A stretch of DNA of 59,668 bases, taken from positions 1 to 59,668 of the forward strand of contig JASWJB010000279.1 of the NCBI GenBank assembly GCA_032433595.1, in the 5' to 3' direction. The position numbers and the translations under genes are program-made. The DNA is from Conoideocrella luteorostrata. Lineage: Eukaryota; Ascomycota; Sordariomycetes; Hypocreales; Clavicipitaceae. Of this stretch, positions 32,480-43,526 are shown in pieces; position 1 is the stretch's first letter; the number at the start of each line of letters is the position of its first letter. The notes beneath the pieces are model-generated. The model made no database searches. It worked only from the letters and a program-made list of their open reading frames with translations, and was not told where the DNA came from.

Positions 32480-32589
32480 GGTATTGTTGGTCAATTTTCT
32501 CTGGCAGGGTATAGCCGGCATTGAATGTGTTTTTTTTTTATCATCAGGTAAGCCCATGAGGGACAACAAAAAATGTAATTGTACGTAAC
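32480..32589 (+). repeat. Dispersed repeat, copy B
   Basis: This reference copy runs GTATTGTTGGTCAAT, GGCAGGGTATAGCCGGCATT, AATGTG plus a T run, ATCAT, CCATGAGGGACAA and TGTAATTGTACGTAAC. It lies about 200 bp from copy A in the same orientation. Confidence 0.65.
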
Positions 32590-33006
32590 ATGGATCTTAT
32601 TGTCCAAAGTGAATCTCAACATCGATGACGGAGAGGCTCTCATTTTCGGCGGGCGATTTTCAGTAACCCGCATAGCCTGCAAATATCTGACACAAAAAAA
32701 TCCATGTAGCAAGATCTGACAAGTCAAGAAGTAGGCTCTGCCGTGACCAGAAAATTCCACATGTGAGATCGAGTGGCTAGCTTTTCTCGTGGGGGTTAAG
32801 CTAGAAATGGTGCCTCCATCTTAATCTACGGCACCATCGCCTTTTAATTTGCAAAGCAGTGATTACCACGGCTTAGTTTTACAGAACCAAGCATGCTAAG
32901 GTTCTGTTCAACAGCGCAGGGAGAAAGGTGGCTACGACGTGCTCGCCTACGCATTTTTAGCAGGCCAAGAGTCGGCGCGTAGATGTAATCTATGACAATG
33001 CAGGTC

Positions 33007-34192
33007 TCATCTTCGTCGCCATACCGATTTGACTCTCTCGGCCCAATCATCCATACTTGTTTTCGCGGGAAACTGGACAACGGATTCCTGAACTGCGCCT
33101 TCGACCTCGTATGATATGGTCATCCAATGGGGTGGCCCTATACCCGGGTCAGTGATATATTTGGACGAAACACGAAGGGTCTAAACCTACCATCTGAGCA
33201 GTCTACTGTCACGACGTCTTTCAAGTAAATGCGTCCTTTTAGACGAAGGAAATTACTCGATCCGGTTTTCTTCTCCTTGCAAAAGAGTAGAACATGCTCA
33301 AAAAGGTAAACATTGAACTATATCCGTGTCAGGGTCGGGGGCAAAAGTCAGCTTCAACAGAAATTTCCATCCCGTCTCATACCTGCAACGCTGGTTCCAA
33401 TTCCTTTTTGGGTCGACAAAGAAAGGCATCAAACAATAGTAGTCTGCCAAATGTTGCTGGATTGTGGTGTTTCCAATCCTCTATGCGATTGTGTAGATCA
33501 GAGACGGCTTGGCCGCGGGCCATCGTGTCGAGGGCCTCGCCGGCTTTACTGAGGATGGAGTGATGCAGCGAGATGGCGCTTTCTAAATCCGCACGTTTGG
33601 TCTCACACTGGGTGCCTCGATGTATCTCCTAATTTGGTCATTATGTCAATAATGTGCCATCCCAAGAGATGCCAGATTCAATAAAAATACAGACCTTGAG
33701 AAAGACAGAATACTTGGCGAAGCGAGAATATGGCCGCAAGAACGTGTGGTGAATCATCTCAGTACCAGCAACTAGCTGCCGCACTTGTGGAGGCCAGGAA
33801 GCGACCGAAAGCTTGTCATGCTCCCGAATCGCTGCCTTCAAATGAACTCGGTGGTTCCCAATGTAGTCCACGTACAAGTCAGCAACGTCTAGGAAAGCGG
33901 AGAAGACGGGCCCCCAGCACTGTTGGTCCTCAGGCAAGAGCGAGACGTCCTCAGCTGTTTTGAGGAAAGATTTGTGGAATTTCAACAAAGCATCGATATT
34001 CCCAAAGACTTCATCCAGAGTTTGATTGTCAAGGAGGGCATTTTCGCGAACAAGATGTCTTAATAAGCAGAAAAGCTGCAGTGCGTGGACATAGCTGGCT
34101 TCTGTGCCCGTCAACTCGGATATCGCCAAGTTATAGCGGCTTGCGCTAGATGGTGGTCGAATTTGGCTGTTTGGCACTAGCGGGAGGTGCAT
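33007..34192 (-). CDS. Compact Rho guanine-nucleotide exchange factor (DH-PH)
   Basis: Exons 34192-33695, 33628-33383, 33317-33191 and 33137-33007 splice in frame to 333 residues. The DH domain begins near residue 20 (YNLAISELTGTEASYVHALQ) and includes IDALLKFHKSFL, a divergent form of the usual KPVQR region (LRPYSRFAKYSVFLKEIHRG) and a long last helix. The PH domain follows (FNVYLFEHVLLFCKEKK, IYLKDVVTVD, WMTISYEVEGAV, DDWAERVKSVW). DH-PH proteins load GTP on Rho/Cdc42. Compared with Cdc24 there is no CH domain upstream and no PB1 domain downstream. The ATG at 34192 is the first in this exon; an upstream exon cannot be excluded because an acceptor-like CAG lies just before it. Confidence 0.72.
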
Positions 34193-35875
34193 TTCAGCTG
34201 CTTTGCTCGTTAAACTTCTGCGCTCGGGATACTAAGGATTGCGAGGAGATAGCTAGCTGGGACTTCTGGGAGAAAATGAGTAGTCAAGATATGGTTGCCT
34301 GGGTGGGCTGGGGGCGCGCGCGTCATGAAAGGCAGATGTCAGCCTCATTCTGGGGAAATGTTTCGCCGACCCCAGCAGTTCCCAACCAGCTTTGCGAACT
34401 ATAGGGCGCTTGCTTTAGACCAGACCAAGAATCTACGGAACAAAAATATAGTCAGGCTTGATGGTTGTGACTGGGCCCACGGCGCCCAAAATACGGGCTT
34501 GCAAATGCGGGATGGGTGGCTCGTATTTAGAAGACTAGCAATGATCGGACATGCTAGCCATGTCCCGATCCCATCTTCAACCGACAGCTGCCTTAAAGCC
34601 GAACATATCTCATGGTAGTGCGTCCGCTGGCGTCACAGCAGCTCACCAGACCTTGGCAATAAATGCGAAAGTTCTTCTCATGTTCTCCCTATCTTGGATG
34701 CTTTTCAAAGGCTGTCCATGTCCAGTGAGCCAAGTCTGAGCAGAAACACTCGGCGATAACCCTGCGACAGCCATCTGAGCAGCGTCCACACCTAGACATC
34801 TTCACATCTTCCCAGTCGCGCCGACAGCAGGCATATCGCATCACTCCGTTCCGGCCATTTGACTCATACATCCCGCCATTGGACAGATTTGCGCTTTCCA
34901 TGCTGAGCCGGCCGCTACCGAAGCCATGCTCGATGAAGAATACCCGCCACTTTCACAGTCCGAGAGCGAGCCAATGCCTATGCGCTTGGACGGCTGTACA
35001 CTAGCCATATCAGTATCCCACGCCAGCTTCTTCGAACGGAAGCGCCTATAGTATCTTTCAAAACACCACATCATAATTAAAAGGCTTACGAGTTAGTCAA
35101 TTTGAAGCCACCGGGTCCTGAATCTGTTTCACATAGCGCTATTGCTGCCGTAGTCAGTCTCGCCATCTATCAGCAAATACACCATCAGCATTCTGCAGGC
35201 CAAATCCACCTCAACAGACTCTACCGCATGACTCAGCTTTAAGGAGGGACCGTTAGGCCAATGCAAATGAGTCCTGCATTGAGCTACAAGGTTTTAAGGT
35301 AGTGCACATCCCGGCGGCTACCAGGGTTTCATTTCTCTCCCGCAATCTTCTATTTTCCAATCCGAAGTTAAGAAAGATATTTAAAAACCCTGGGCTTGAT
35401 GTTGAATTGGTGATGAAAAGTGGGCTGCCCGCTCTATTTCACAGCGATGCAGCTACCGTTTTATTCGAATTACATGCCAACAAAGACCGATCTATTAGCC
35501 CTGACGTATACAGACCATCACACATCATGCTCGATGTTATTGACTTCGCTAGTCTCTGAAAAGCATTGAAAGAGAGAATCAGGTGAAGCTTTGCCCGCAA
35601 GACTGAGTTGGAACTCTAGTATTGCTCCTGTATCGGTTGTTAGCGGTTGCCCACTGAACCAACCACATGCTCTATCAAGAGGATTCTACTGCGATATAAC
35701 AAATCTAGCAACGATGGCATTTATGGCTGCCTTGCTTTCAGAGTAAAGGGATGACGGCTTTACGTATTAGATTCTTTCTCCTCGCTTAGAGATTGCTATT
35801 CATAACCATCTCACGCTAAAAAGTACGTCGGAGAGGCTTCAAAGCGGCTGGACTATCGGCAAACTCCCGTGACAC

Positions 35876-35962
35876 GGTATTGTTGGTCATTGTTGACCGG
35901 CATGGTGTAGCCGGCAGATAATGTGTTTGTTCATCATAAAATTAGTCCATGGAGAACAAAAA
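35876..35962 (+). repeat. Dispersed repeat, copy C
   Basis: GGTATTGTTGGTCA, GGTGTAGCCGGCA, AATGTGTTT, ATCAT, AGTCCATGG and GAACAAAAA align in order with copy B, 3.4 kb away, in the same orientation. Similarity fades after the A run. Confidence 0.6.
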
Positions 35963-36322
35963 GGTTTTTTTTTTTTTCCAAATTTTTCTTTTAAATAACA
36001 TAAGTCCGCAAGGGACCACAAGATTAAAGGGAAGAAAAAAAAAACTAGTGTCAAACTCAGTAGCACTTTCGCCTTCCACGCGTGAACCCGCATCGATACA
36101 TAAGAGCAGGTAATAGAAACAAAATATTTGGCTGGTAGCGAAGGAGATGCAAGAGTTTTTCGGTCTATTTCTATTCTCATCCTGCACAAACAAGCCGTAG
36201 ATACAATTGAAGCAACTTTCCTATATGCTGATACATTGATAACGTCCGTTAGCTATGCCAGAAATGCTAGAGGCGAGACTCTTGGCCTTTAACTTCTCCC
36301 AAAGTGGCATTCTCAAAGGCTA

Positions 36323-36351
36323 GGATGGGATGGGATGGGATGGGACGGGAT
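36323..36351 (+). repeat. GGATG pentanucleotide tandem repeat
   Basis: About six units of GGATG with one GGACG variant. It is an ordinary microsatellite. Confidence 0.85.
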
Positions 36352-36553
36352 GAGTGATGATCAAAAGTCCTAGACGCAAAGCGCAGTCCGTCAAGAGCCG
36401 CCGATGCGCCAGATCTGAAATATAGCCTCCTCAAACAGGCAGCTTCTTTGTGACTACGCCTGCTCAGCGACGTGAATATATAACAGTTCACAATTTGATA
36501 AGCGTCCCGGATAAAGATTTATCAGAATCTTCTTTCTTGAACCACAATGAATA

Positions 36554-36574
36554 TACGGAGTACGGAGTACTCCA
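36554..36574. repeat. Double copy of the recurrent motif
   Basis: TACGGAG is repeated directly and runs into TACTCC, so the core ACGGAGTACTCC appears with an extra half unit. Confidence 0.75.
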
Positions 36575-37815
36575 TAGCAGCTACTGCTAATATCTAGCTG
36601 CAGACGGATTGCCGATCGATGTTTCGCACTTAGGCCTGTCCAGACATGCAGCTAGTTGTTCCGCAGGGGGTTAGGGCCTTGCAGCCGGGGGGTTTTGGAT
36701 AACTAACGTGTCTGCGTCTGTAGCACGCGTGTACGCCTCTAGCGCCCTGCTTCCTGGCTCAGATCGCCAATTTGCCCGCATCATGGGGCACCGCATCGAA
36801 ACCTTTTAACTGGGGACCGACCAACCCCTCGCAGAGCGGCGAGCGGGTGCCACCAACCCCTACCGACACCCTACTATTAATATTGGGGCACTCCGTACGG
36901 GGGAGAGGGAGGGGGTAACCTGTCTTTATCTGCACCCCATAATCGCGATCCGCCTCTTCGGTATATCCGTCACGTATTGCCCCCTTCAGGATATCAAAAT
37001 TGGGTAATGACAGCGAAGTTGTCTTGTCTCATCCCGCATGACTGAGCCATCACATGTCGATTCCGGAACGGGCGGAGCGCATATAAGGTTTCTCACTACC
37101 AGACTGCTTGAAGGGCTAGGTAGATGTGGATGCGCGTCGTGGTGTGGGTGAGTGAATGGCGGCAATGCAATATCAGTTGAAATCGCATATTGTCTCGGCC
37201 ACATTGTCGCTCATTGCCACCCATTGCCAGTTGTCAGAGCACCGCAGGTAGTGTGGAGTTGATGAATAACTCTCCGGCTTTGATACGACAATGATTATGC
37301 AAAACTGCAGCTCGTAACGCAGGATGCTCATGCTCAACCGCGCTCTGTGTTCAGCATTACCATGGCCGCCGTGGATATGTAACCGTGCAGTAAACCAGAA
37401 TAGCCAACACCAGGCTCATTGTCACCGAAGATAACAGGCATTTAGCCCCTCCCTACGTGGCAATGCAAGAGCCAGGTGATGAGTTAATGATGTACAGTTC
37501 GGTTACACCAAGACGGCGCGGCCGACCGTGCATTGTCTTAGGCGGCAACAGACTGTGCGCACCCCGTCGTGACTCTGTAGTCGTAATATCAGACCATTCG
37601 ATGACGTGAGACATGTTCGTCTCACTCAATCACAATAATTGCGCCCATTGCACCCAATCGCCAACGGGTTTACTCCGTACGAAACAAGCAAATAGCCTGG
37701 GATTGTAATGTGGTGCGCGCCAATGAATATCACAATACCATCAGCATATTCCGGTGCGCCCCACGGCGAACGTCAACTCAGAGTCTTAACTGTGCGGGTT
37801 AAAGACCGCCAAATC

Positions 37816-37832
37816 GGTACTCCGTACTCCGT
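37816..37832. repeat. Double copy of the recurrent motif
   Basis: GGTACTCCGTACTCCGT contains two direct TACTCCG units. It is the reverse-complement form of the double copy at 36554. Confidence 0.75.
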
Positions 37833-40800
37833 AATTAATAGCTAATTACCTGACGATCCCTAGGTTAGTACGGAATCTTTCCAGGTTCAGGGTTGCTGGG
37901 ATTTCTGCCGCCATCTCATGGCGGCCCCAGTTCTAGCCATGCCTCAAGCAAGGATTCACCCCGTTTTCATCTTGGCATCAAGCCCGTCACGCCAAACCTT
38001 GCAGGGCTGGGAGGTCTGGATAAACCGGAGAGGTAGCACAAGTGTTTATCAATCGACGGCAGGGCTAATTGAAGGTTTTGAAGTGAACACCGTTAGACTC
38101 TAATGCAAATGCGCATCGCGCAGCGATCGGCACAGAACAGATTGATTGCTGGTGAACATGAGGAGTGTCCAGTGGAGTCCGATTTTAGAAAGCAAAGGCA
38201 TAACAAAGACAACCTTAATAACGCTATAAGCAGCGTCATCCAGTAGTCCCGTGGTCCTCTTCAGCCGCAAATGCGAACTTGGGTCTCAACGCAACGGTCT
38301 GCGAACCATTCAACAAAGCGCGTGGGATGCAGCGAGATCAACAGCACCGTTCCTTGCTTTGCAAGATGCTTCCGAGATCAGGCGCACTAAGTTTTGTATT
38401 GCCGAAGGAGCAAAAGCCGGTTGCCACCATGTAGCCGGCAGGCCGGCGGCATGCCGGAGCGCTGCGAAAGCTTTTCTGCCCGACTGCTGGCGTGAGGCAT
38501 AGCGAGGGAGGTGATCGGCACGGCATAGAATAGGATGTCAACCACAGCAGCAGCCTATCACGCATTGAAGTAGCACCAGCTAACAGCAATAGGGCCGTTA
38601 GAAGGGGACTTTTACCTCAAGCCCGACGACGCCAAAGTTCACCCAGCAAGGTACGCCCGCGGAATCATGGCCGCGCAAGAGAGTATGCAGCAGACAAAGG
38701 TGTCATAGCTTGGAGCGGGGTGAAAGAACATGGGACGCAGTCCAAGAGGTAGCAAACTTGAAGCAAAAATTAGGTTGCTGCGTCGGACCCTGATGGGCAA
38801 ATTGTCACAGGGTGCGTAGTGCAAGAGTGGAGGCTTACTGCGACTTTGGAAACAATGCATACATTGGATCAATGCTTGGAGGCGATTGCTTTACATGGCT
38901 CCATCAGCATAGTATTGCACAACATTGTGCTGGTATACAGTACTGTGCGTAGCAGGATCAGTATTGGTCAGTTACCAGGGTCGCCTTCAATGTTCTAAAA
39001 TTGTCCACAAGCAAAAACGCTCGCTGAAGAGCCTCTATTCAACATTTCCTTCTTGTGGAGCAGGCATGCCTCAAGGAAAGTCAGATCATATCGTTGTTGT
39101 GAAACCGCACTGCCTGCCACGCAGTTCATGGGAGCCATGAGAGATTTCCACCGAGACAAACTGCATGGAACTTGAACAAAACGTACAGGCTAAGGCCTGG
39201 TCCGCCCCGCATCGGTGTATATTTAACGTCGTGCGAAGCTTGCAGTAACGATCTGTGCCACAAGCCAAGCAAACCACGCGAAGCGGGGAGCTGTGGCCTC
39301 CAGTCATGAGAACGTGGCTCTACAGCTGCGAAGAAGCCTTGCGTCGTGAGAGACGCGCGCAAATGCGGAAAGGGCGTACGAGGGCGGAGAGACCCTTGAC
39401 TTACAATGCTAGTTCAGGCTGCTAGTTTCGTCCGAGAGGATAACTAGCCCAGTCTTGTCAGCATCTGATTACTAGTTTAGTTCCTCATTCCACTGACATC
39501 TACCCCGATTTCCACGTCAACCACGGATTGCTCAGTGGACCCTGCACGTTACGTGTTGTAGGTGAACGCCGTTTCGTCCCTGTTTCCATCCTAGTTGGTA
39601 GTCACCGTAATCATCGGGTTTGTCGGGACAAGGGTCGGGGGTCCCCTGTCGGTGGCATACCTTTTATCAGGTAATAAGCCATCAGCCTTGTCAATGCACG
39701 TTATTGTCACCTCGCGTCGGATGCTATCTACTGGCTGCCGTACCATGCCCATACTGCCTTCACAGCGGTTTAGCACGAGGTGACACAATGACACCACGAC
39801 GCCAGTAGACCCCCGCCTCCGCTATAATGTCCAATCATGCGCCTTTGTCCTCGTTGTCTCGTCTCGCTCAACATGAGGCTGGCGCCGAATAGCGGCAGTA
39901 AGGTGACCCGTGCGTGCATCTCACAACATTCGAAGGATGACTTCTGGCGTGATGGCAGACAGCAGACAAACAAGAGGAGCCAAGGCGGCCACTCGGCTTT
40001 GAATCTAACCATGCCTAGGGTGTTAAAGCTGGTAGACATGTGCGTATGAGACTGGGGGCTTGGCCCGCGCCATATGATGTCCTGCGTGAGTCAGTAACGT
40101 GCATCGCCGACCAATCTGGTGGTGCTATACTGGACACGTAGGCAAATGTGACAACTGACTTCTCTTGGAATATATGGTACAGTCAGTACTGTGCCCAGTA
40201 CCAAGCAGCAAAGAAGTTGAGAGCCTTATTGTATCTTCCTCTTTCCATGCTGTGACCCCACCACACCACATGGCGTGTGTGTCATTTATAAGGAAACTGT
40301 GTGGCCCCTGTAATGTTGCGAGAAGTGCAAAAGCCATGATACGATGGTCAGCCGAACTAGCAGTGGTGCACGACAAGGGACTGCTGTAAAGTCCGTGGCC
40401 TCTTCGTTTGTTTGCCACAACATGCAGTCAAATATTGAATGGGATTCCATTGGACGTACAGTCAGCCGGACAGTGTTTTACCTCGTGGGACGGGACTTTC
40501 CAGAATGTATAACCTCCCGTACTACAAAGAGGGAGCACGTTGGACTGACTGAACGGAGGAGGGATGTGGTGCGTGGGCACGTACATACATGATAATGTGG
40601 GCCAGCACCAATCAACCAGTCACTGGCAATGGACGTTTTCAGCAACAGACTAACTAGTTAGAGAAGAAGAGTGCTGTGGCGCCAAAAAGTGCCGGGAATG
40701 GGTTCATTGCGCTCTTCGTTTCCAAACAAGTAGGGAGCACTCACTGTAGGGCCAGCAATTACTGCATCGAGCAATCACCACCAGTCGCCCAGGGTAAGTT

Positions 40801-41340
40801 TTTCAGCTGGTGTCAGCGCTTCTAGAAGGGAAGCGTGAGACATGGGACGAAACATGGGACCACTTGGCTGGGATAAATGGCGTGAATATTGGTTGGAGTG
40901 CTGCGGGAGGGAGTATTCGCTTAGTTAGCACACACCTGTCCACACCTGTGGGAGCACAGTAGTGCGCACACACGCCCCTCCCCAGTCAGTGAGGTTCGGC
41001 CCACCCAGAAACTGCGGTTCTGTCGACGGGGCAAAAATTACAAAAAAAAAAAAAAAAGAATACATAACAAACCTTGGAATGAGCCCGTTTTCTCTTCTTT
41101 TCTCCTCTCATAGGTCCAATAGATCCCCGTCGTCGAAATTATGAGGCGGATGGCGCAAAGAAAACCGTCACATTTCATCGGTGTACCGGCATTGCCGCCT
41201 CAACGCTGTTTATGCTACTGAGACGTACGTATTCACCAGGCAGAACACAGCGACCGGGGACTGTTCTTTTTTGGTACCATAAAGGACAATTGGACGTCTT
41301 CTTGGATGTCTCCAGGCTTACCTCTATCTACTCCAGCCTC

Positions 41341-41348
41341 TATAAATA
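41341..41348 (+). promoter_or_regulatory. TATA box of the small gene at 41546
   Basis: TATAAATA lies about 200 bp upstream of the ATG. It is preceded by pyrimidine-rich DNA and followed by a C/T-rich leader with CTACTAACC, the arrangement of a strongly expressed, regulated fungal gene. Confidence 0.5.
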
Positions 41349-41545
41349 TCACTCAACGGCTCCCACCTTATGCCAAGACTTTCCTACCATTGTGGTTACG
41401 CAACAGTAGAGTTAGAATCCGCGCCGCCTCTGAACTATTTTCCCCAAACGGGCTTTCTTTCTACTAACCAGCATTCATCTTACCACTTTTGAGATTCAGC
41501 AAACATATTGAACGCAATCAGAGTGTTCAATTCCAAGACGCTGCC

Positions 41546-41773
41546 ATGCTTGAACGACAACAGTTCAAGCCCCTTGTGGACTCAACAAACGAGATGCCAC
41601 CGCCGGCGGGCCAATATCAGCCGCAGATAAAAGCCGTCCCCGGCATATTTACTCTGTCCAACAAGAAGTGCGCTCATTCTTTAACACATCAATGCCCTTA
41701 CCTCACGGATTCGAACTCCACACTCTGTGCTCCTTGTACCGTGGCTGCGGCAAACGGCCAACCTTGCGCTTAG
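41546..41773 (+). CDS. Small Cys-containing protein (75 aa), unrecognised
   Basis: An ATG-started ORF downstream of a TATA box. The product is polar at the N-terminus (MLERQQFKPLVDSTNEMPPP), has a Gln/Pro stretch, then a C-terminal cluster of five cysteines and two histidines (KKCAHSLTHQCPYLTDSNST, LCAPCTVAAANGQPC). Spacing C-x2-H-x3-H-x-C then C-x2-C is compatible with metal binding or disulphides. There is no signal peptide. The frame is open upstream to a TTG at 41489, but the ATG is the natural start. It has no close neighbours, which favours long-range promoter control. I do not recognise a family. Confidence 0.5.
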   Translation: MLERQQFKPLVDSTNEMPPPAGQYQPQIKAVPGIFTLSNKKCAHSLTHQCPYLTDSNSTLCAPCTVAAANGQPCA

Positions 41774-43124
41774 TGACAGCACAGACGAAACGAGTAGTTT
41801 TGGCAGCAGAGCATGTCATTGGCTTCTGAACCGACTTTACTATGGACTTCAAGACGCAGAATCAGCTTATGTTCGGCATTCAACTTTCAAAAGTCTCACA
41901 TTCTCGTCAGTGACTGCCGGCCAACACGAAGCAGCATACCTGCTCTTCTATTGAGTCAGGGGTCAAAAATTGCTGGATTTGCAGGTGAAAGGGTGGAATG
42001 ACTCGATACAATACGACACACTGCAGATTTCAAACTATCTTTAACTGGATGGACTGGGCGATATTCGGCAAGTGGTGATAGGCAGTATATTTCAGTCTCA
42101 CGCAGGAAAAGCCGGTTCCTTATGGCACATAGCTAGCCCAAATACGAAATAGGGTACCTACATTGAGAAATTGTTGCAATCATCCCCCCGACGGCATTCG
42201 TCGTTCATATCGACCATTCAGCGTCAGTGTCGTAAACGATGGCAACAGACAGCCGCGACTTATCATTTGTTATTCGTCAGAGCAAGACTAGTATCCGGAG
42301 TGCCAAGGTGGGAGCTAGTTCAACGCGGGGGGGGGCTATCAACGCTGGTAGGAGCAATCAAGCCAATCACGCTGCCATATCTTTGCACAAATCGGTCCCC
42401 CGAGGACCTTCGAATCCACGACACAATGTAGAAGTTCACAATCGAATTTTAGCGGCTTGCGGCCACGCCAGGCAGGGAGGCGCGTCGTTCACAAGTGCAA
42501 GAGCGACTAGGGTTATAGGCCGCACGAGAAGTCATGGACCAGTAACAAACAAATGGACTAAGCCGGCCCCGGCCGGAACGTTCCTTCAGTTTTGTGCTCG
42601 GACCACAGCTGGAGAGCTGGGGAACATGTGGCACTCACGTGCCCACTTTAATATGAAGGATTCTGTCAAATTTTAATTTTTTTGTGATATATTCATAAAG
42701 TGAACGTTCTGTTCATAAGTCTCTCATTTAAATCATGTCCGTGTGTTGGCGTGTGGCTAGGTACGTTTTCTGCCGCATATGAACTCCATTTTCCGATTGG
42801 TATCTTTGCGCCGTGTCTCAGTTACTGGCAAGCTTTGACAGGCCACAATAGCCCTGTCACCAATAGCTGCCAGACTGAGTAGTGAAAAAAAGAAGTCAAG
42901 AAAAAAAAAATTCACCACCGCCTGGTTTCCAAAATCCGACGGACAGCTCTGTCAATATCCCCAAACATCCGTCCCCGCAGAAGAAAGTAGAGCAACAAGA
43001 AGAATTTTACTAATAGCCAAAAAAAAAAAAAAAGAAGAAGTTTAGGCCGATGAACGATACTCCTTAGTCATGAAGGAATCGTGTACCGGAGTGTCCCACG
43101 GAGCGTGATGGTCTTCACCCCGGC
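41774..43124. other. Intergenic, no convincing gene
   Basis: The 3' flank of the small gene followed by DNA with short chance ORFs and several poly-A/T tracts (for example 42900 and 43020). Two convergent genes end on either side. Confidence 0.55.
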
Positions 43125-43526
43125 CTAATAGACCAAGGCGAAGACCGCAGCGGCAACAGCAGCGGCAGTGCCAGCCTGAGCCTGGAAGCTGGCAGCAGCA
43201 GCTGTTGGGACAACGACGGGGCCAGAGGTTGAGGAGCCAGGAATGGATCCCGTAGGAACGACAGAGGCGGTGCCATTGGCGGTAAGAAGAAGTGCAGCGG
43301 AAGTTGAAGGAGTGGAAGATGTCTCTGCGGCCGGCGCCGAGGTCGTGGCGGGAGTTGTGACCGGGGCGGAAGTCTGGCGCAAAGGGCAATCGGTGTATGA
43401 ATCAGCACAGTGAGTGACAGTCATGGTCCGGGTCGTCTTTGAGGTCTGAGTGACGGTGCTCATTTCCGTAGCGGCCACAACGGAAGCACCGACGGCGAGA
43501 AGAGTGACGAGGCTTGCAGAACGCAT
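43125..43526 (-). CDS. Small GPI-anchored cell-wall protein
   Basis: A single exon of 133 residues. It begins with a signal peptide (MRSASLVTLLAVGASVVAA), has a short region with two Cys (THCADSYTDCPLR), then a Ser/Thr/Pro/Ala-rich stretch likely to be O-mannosylated, and ends in a hydrophobic tail (GTAAAVAAAVFALVY) after small residues suitable for GPI attachment. There is no CFEM pattern of eight cysteines. The product is likely exported to the plasma membrane or wall. The opposite strand has no better frame. I cannot name a specific family beyond this architecture. Confidence 0.75.
   Translation of the reverse strand: MRSASLVTLLAVGASVVAATEMSTVTQTSKTTRTMTVTHCADSYTDCPLRQTSAPVTTPATTSAPAAETSSTPSTSAALLLTANGTASVVPTGSIPGSSTSGPVVVPTAAAASFQAQAGTAAAVAAAVFALVY

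Larger units (their letters stand above)
31959..33006. other. AT-rich intergenic with two repeat copies
   Basis: No gene. It contains copies A and B of a dispersed repeat (listed below), an (AT)n microsatellite near 32369-32383 between conserved repeat blocks, and several homopolymer runs. Confidence 0.6.
34193..41340. other. Long gene-poor region
   Basis: About 7.1 kb in which I cannot support any protein-coding gene. Short ORFs occur on both strands but none has domains, consistent frame use or paired splice sites. Minus-strand frames at 34.7-35.1 kb could hide a leader exon of the RhoGEF gene. Contents that can be named: repeat copy C (35876-35962), a GGATG tandem run (36323-36351), and motif copies at 36554, 36890, 37671 and 37816. 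The right part is probably promoter DNA of the small gene at 41546. Confidence 0.5.

Noticed and set aside
39700..39790. GTCACCTCG / CGAGGTGAC inverted pair
   Set aside because: Arms of about 10 bp separated by 65 bp are within chance for 60 kb, and an indel breaks longer pairing.
41706..41730. GTTCGAATCC on the minus strand resembling a tRNA T-arm
   Set aside because: The flanking bases do not form the 5-bp T stem, no acceptor or anticodon arms are found, and it lies in the small ORF at 41546.
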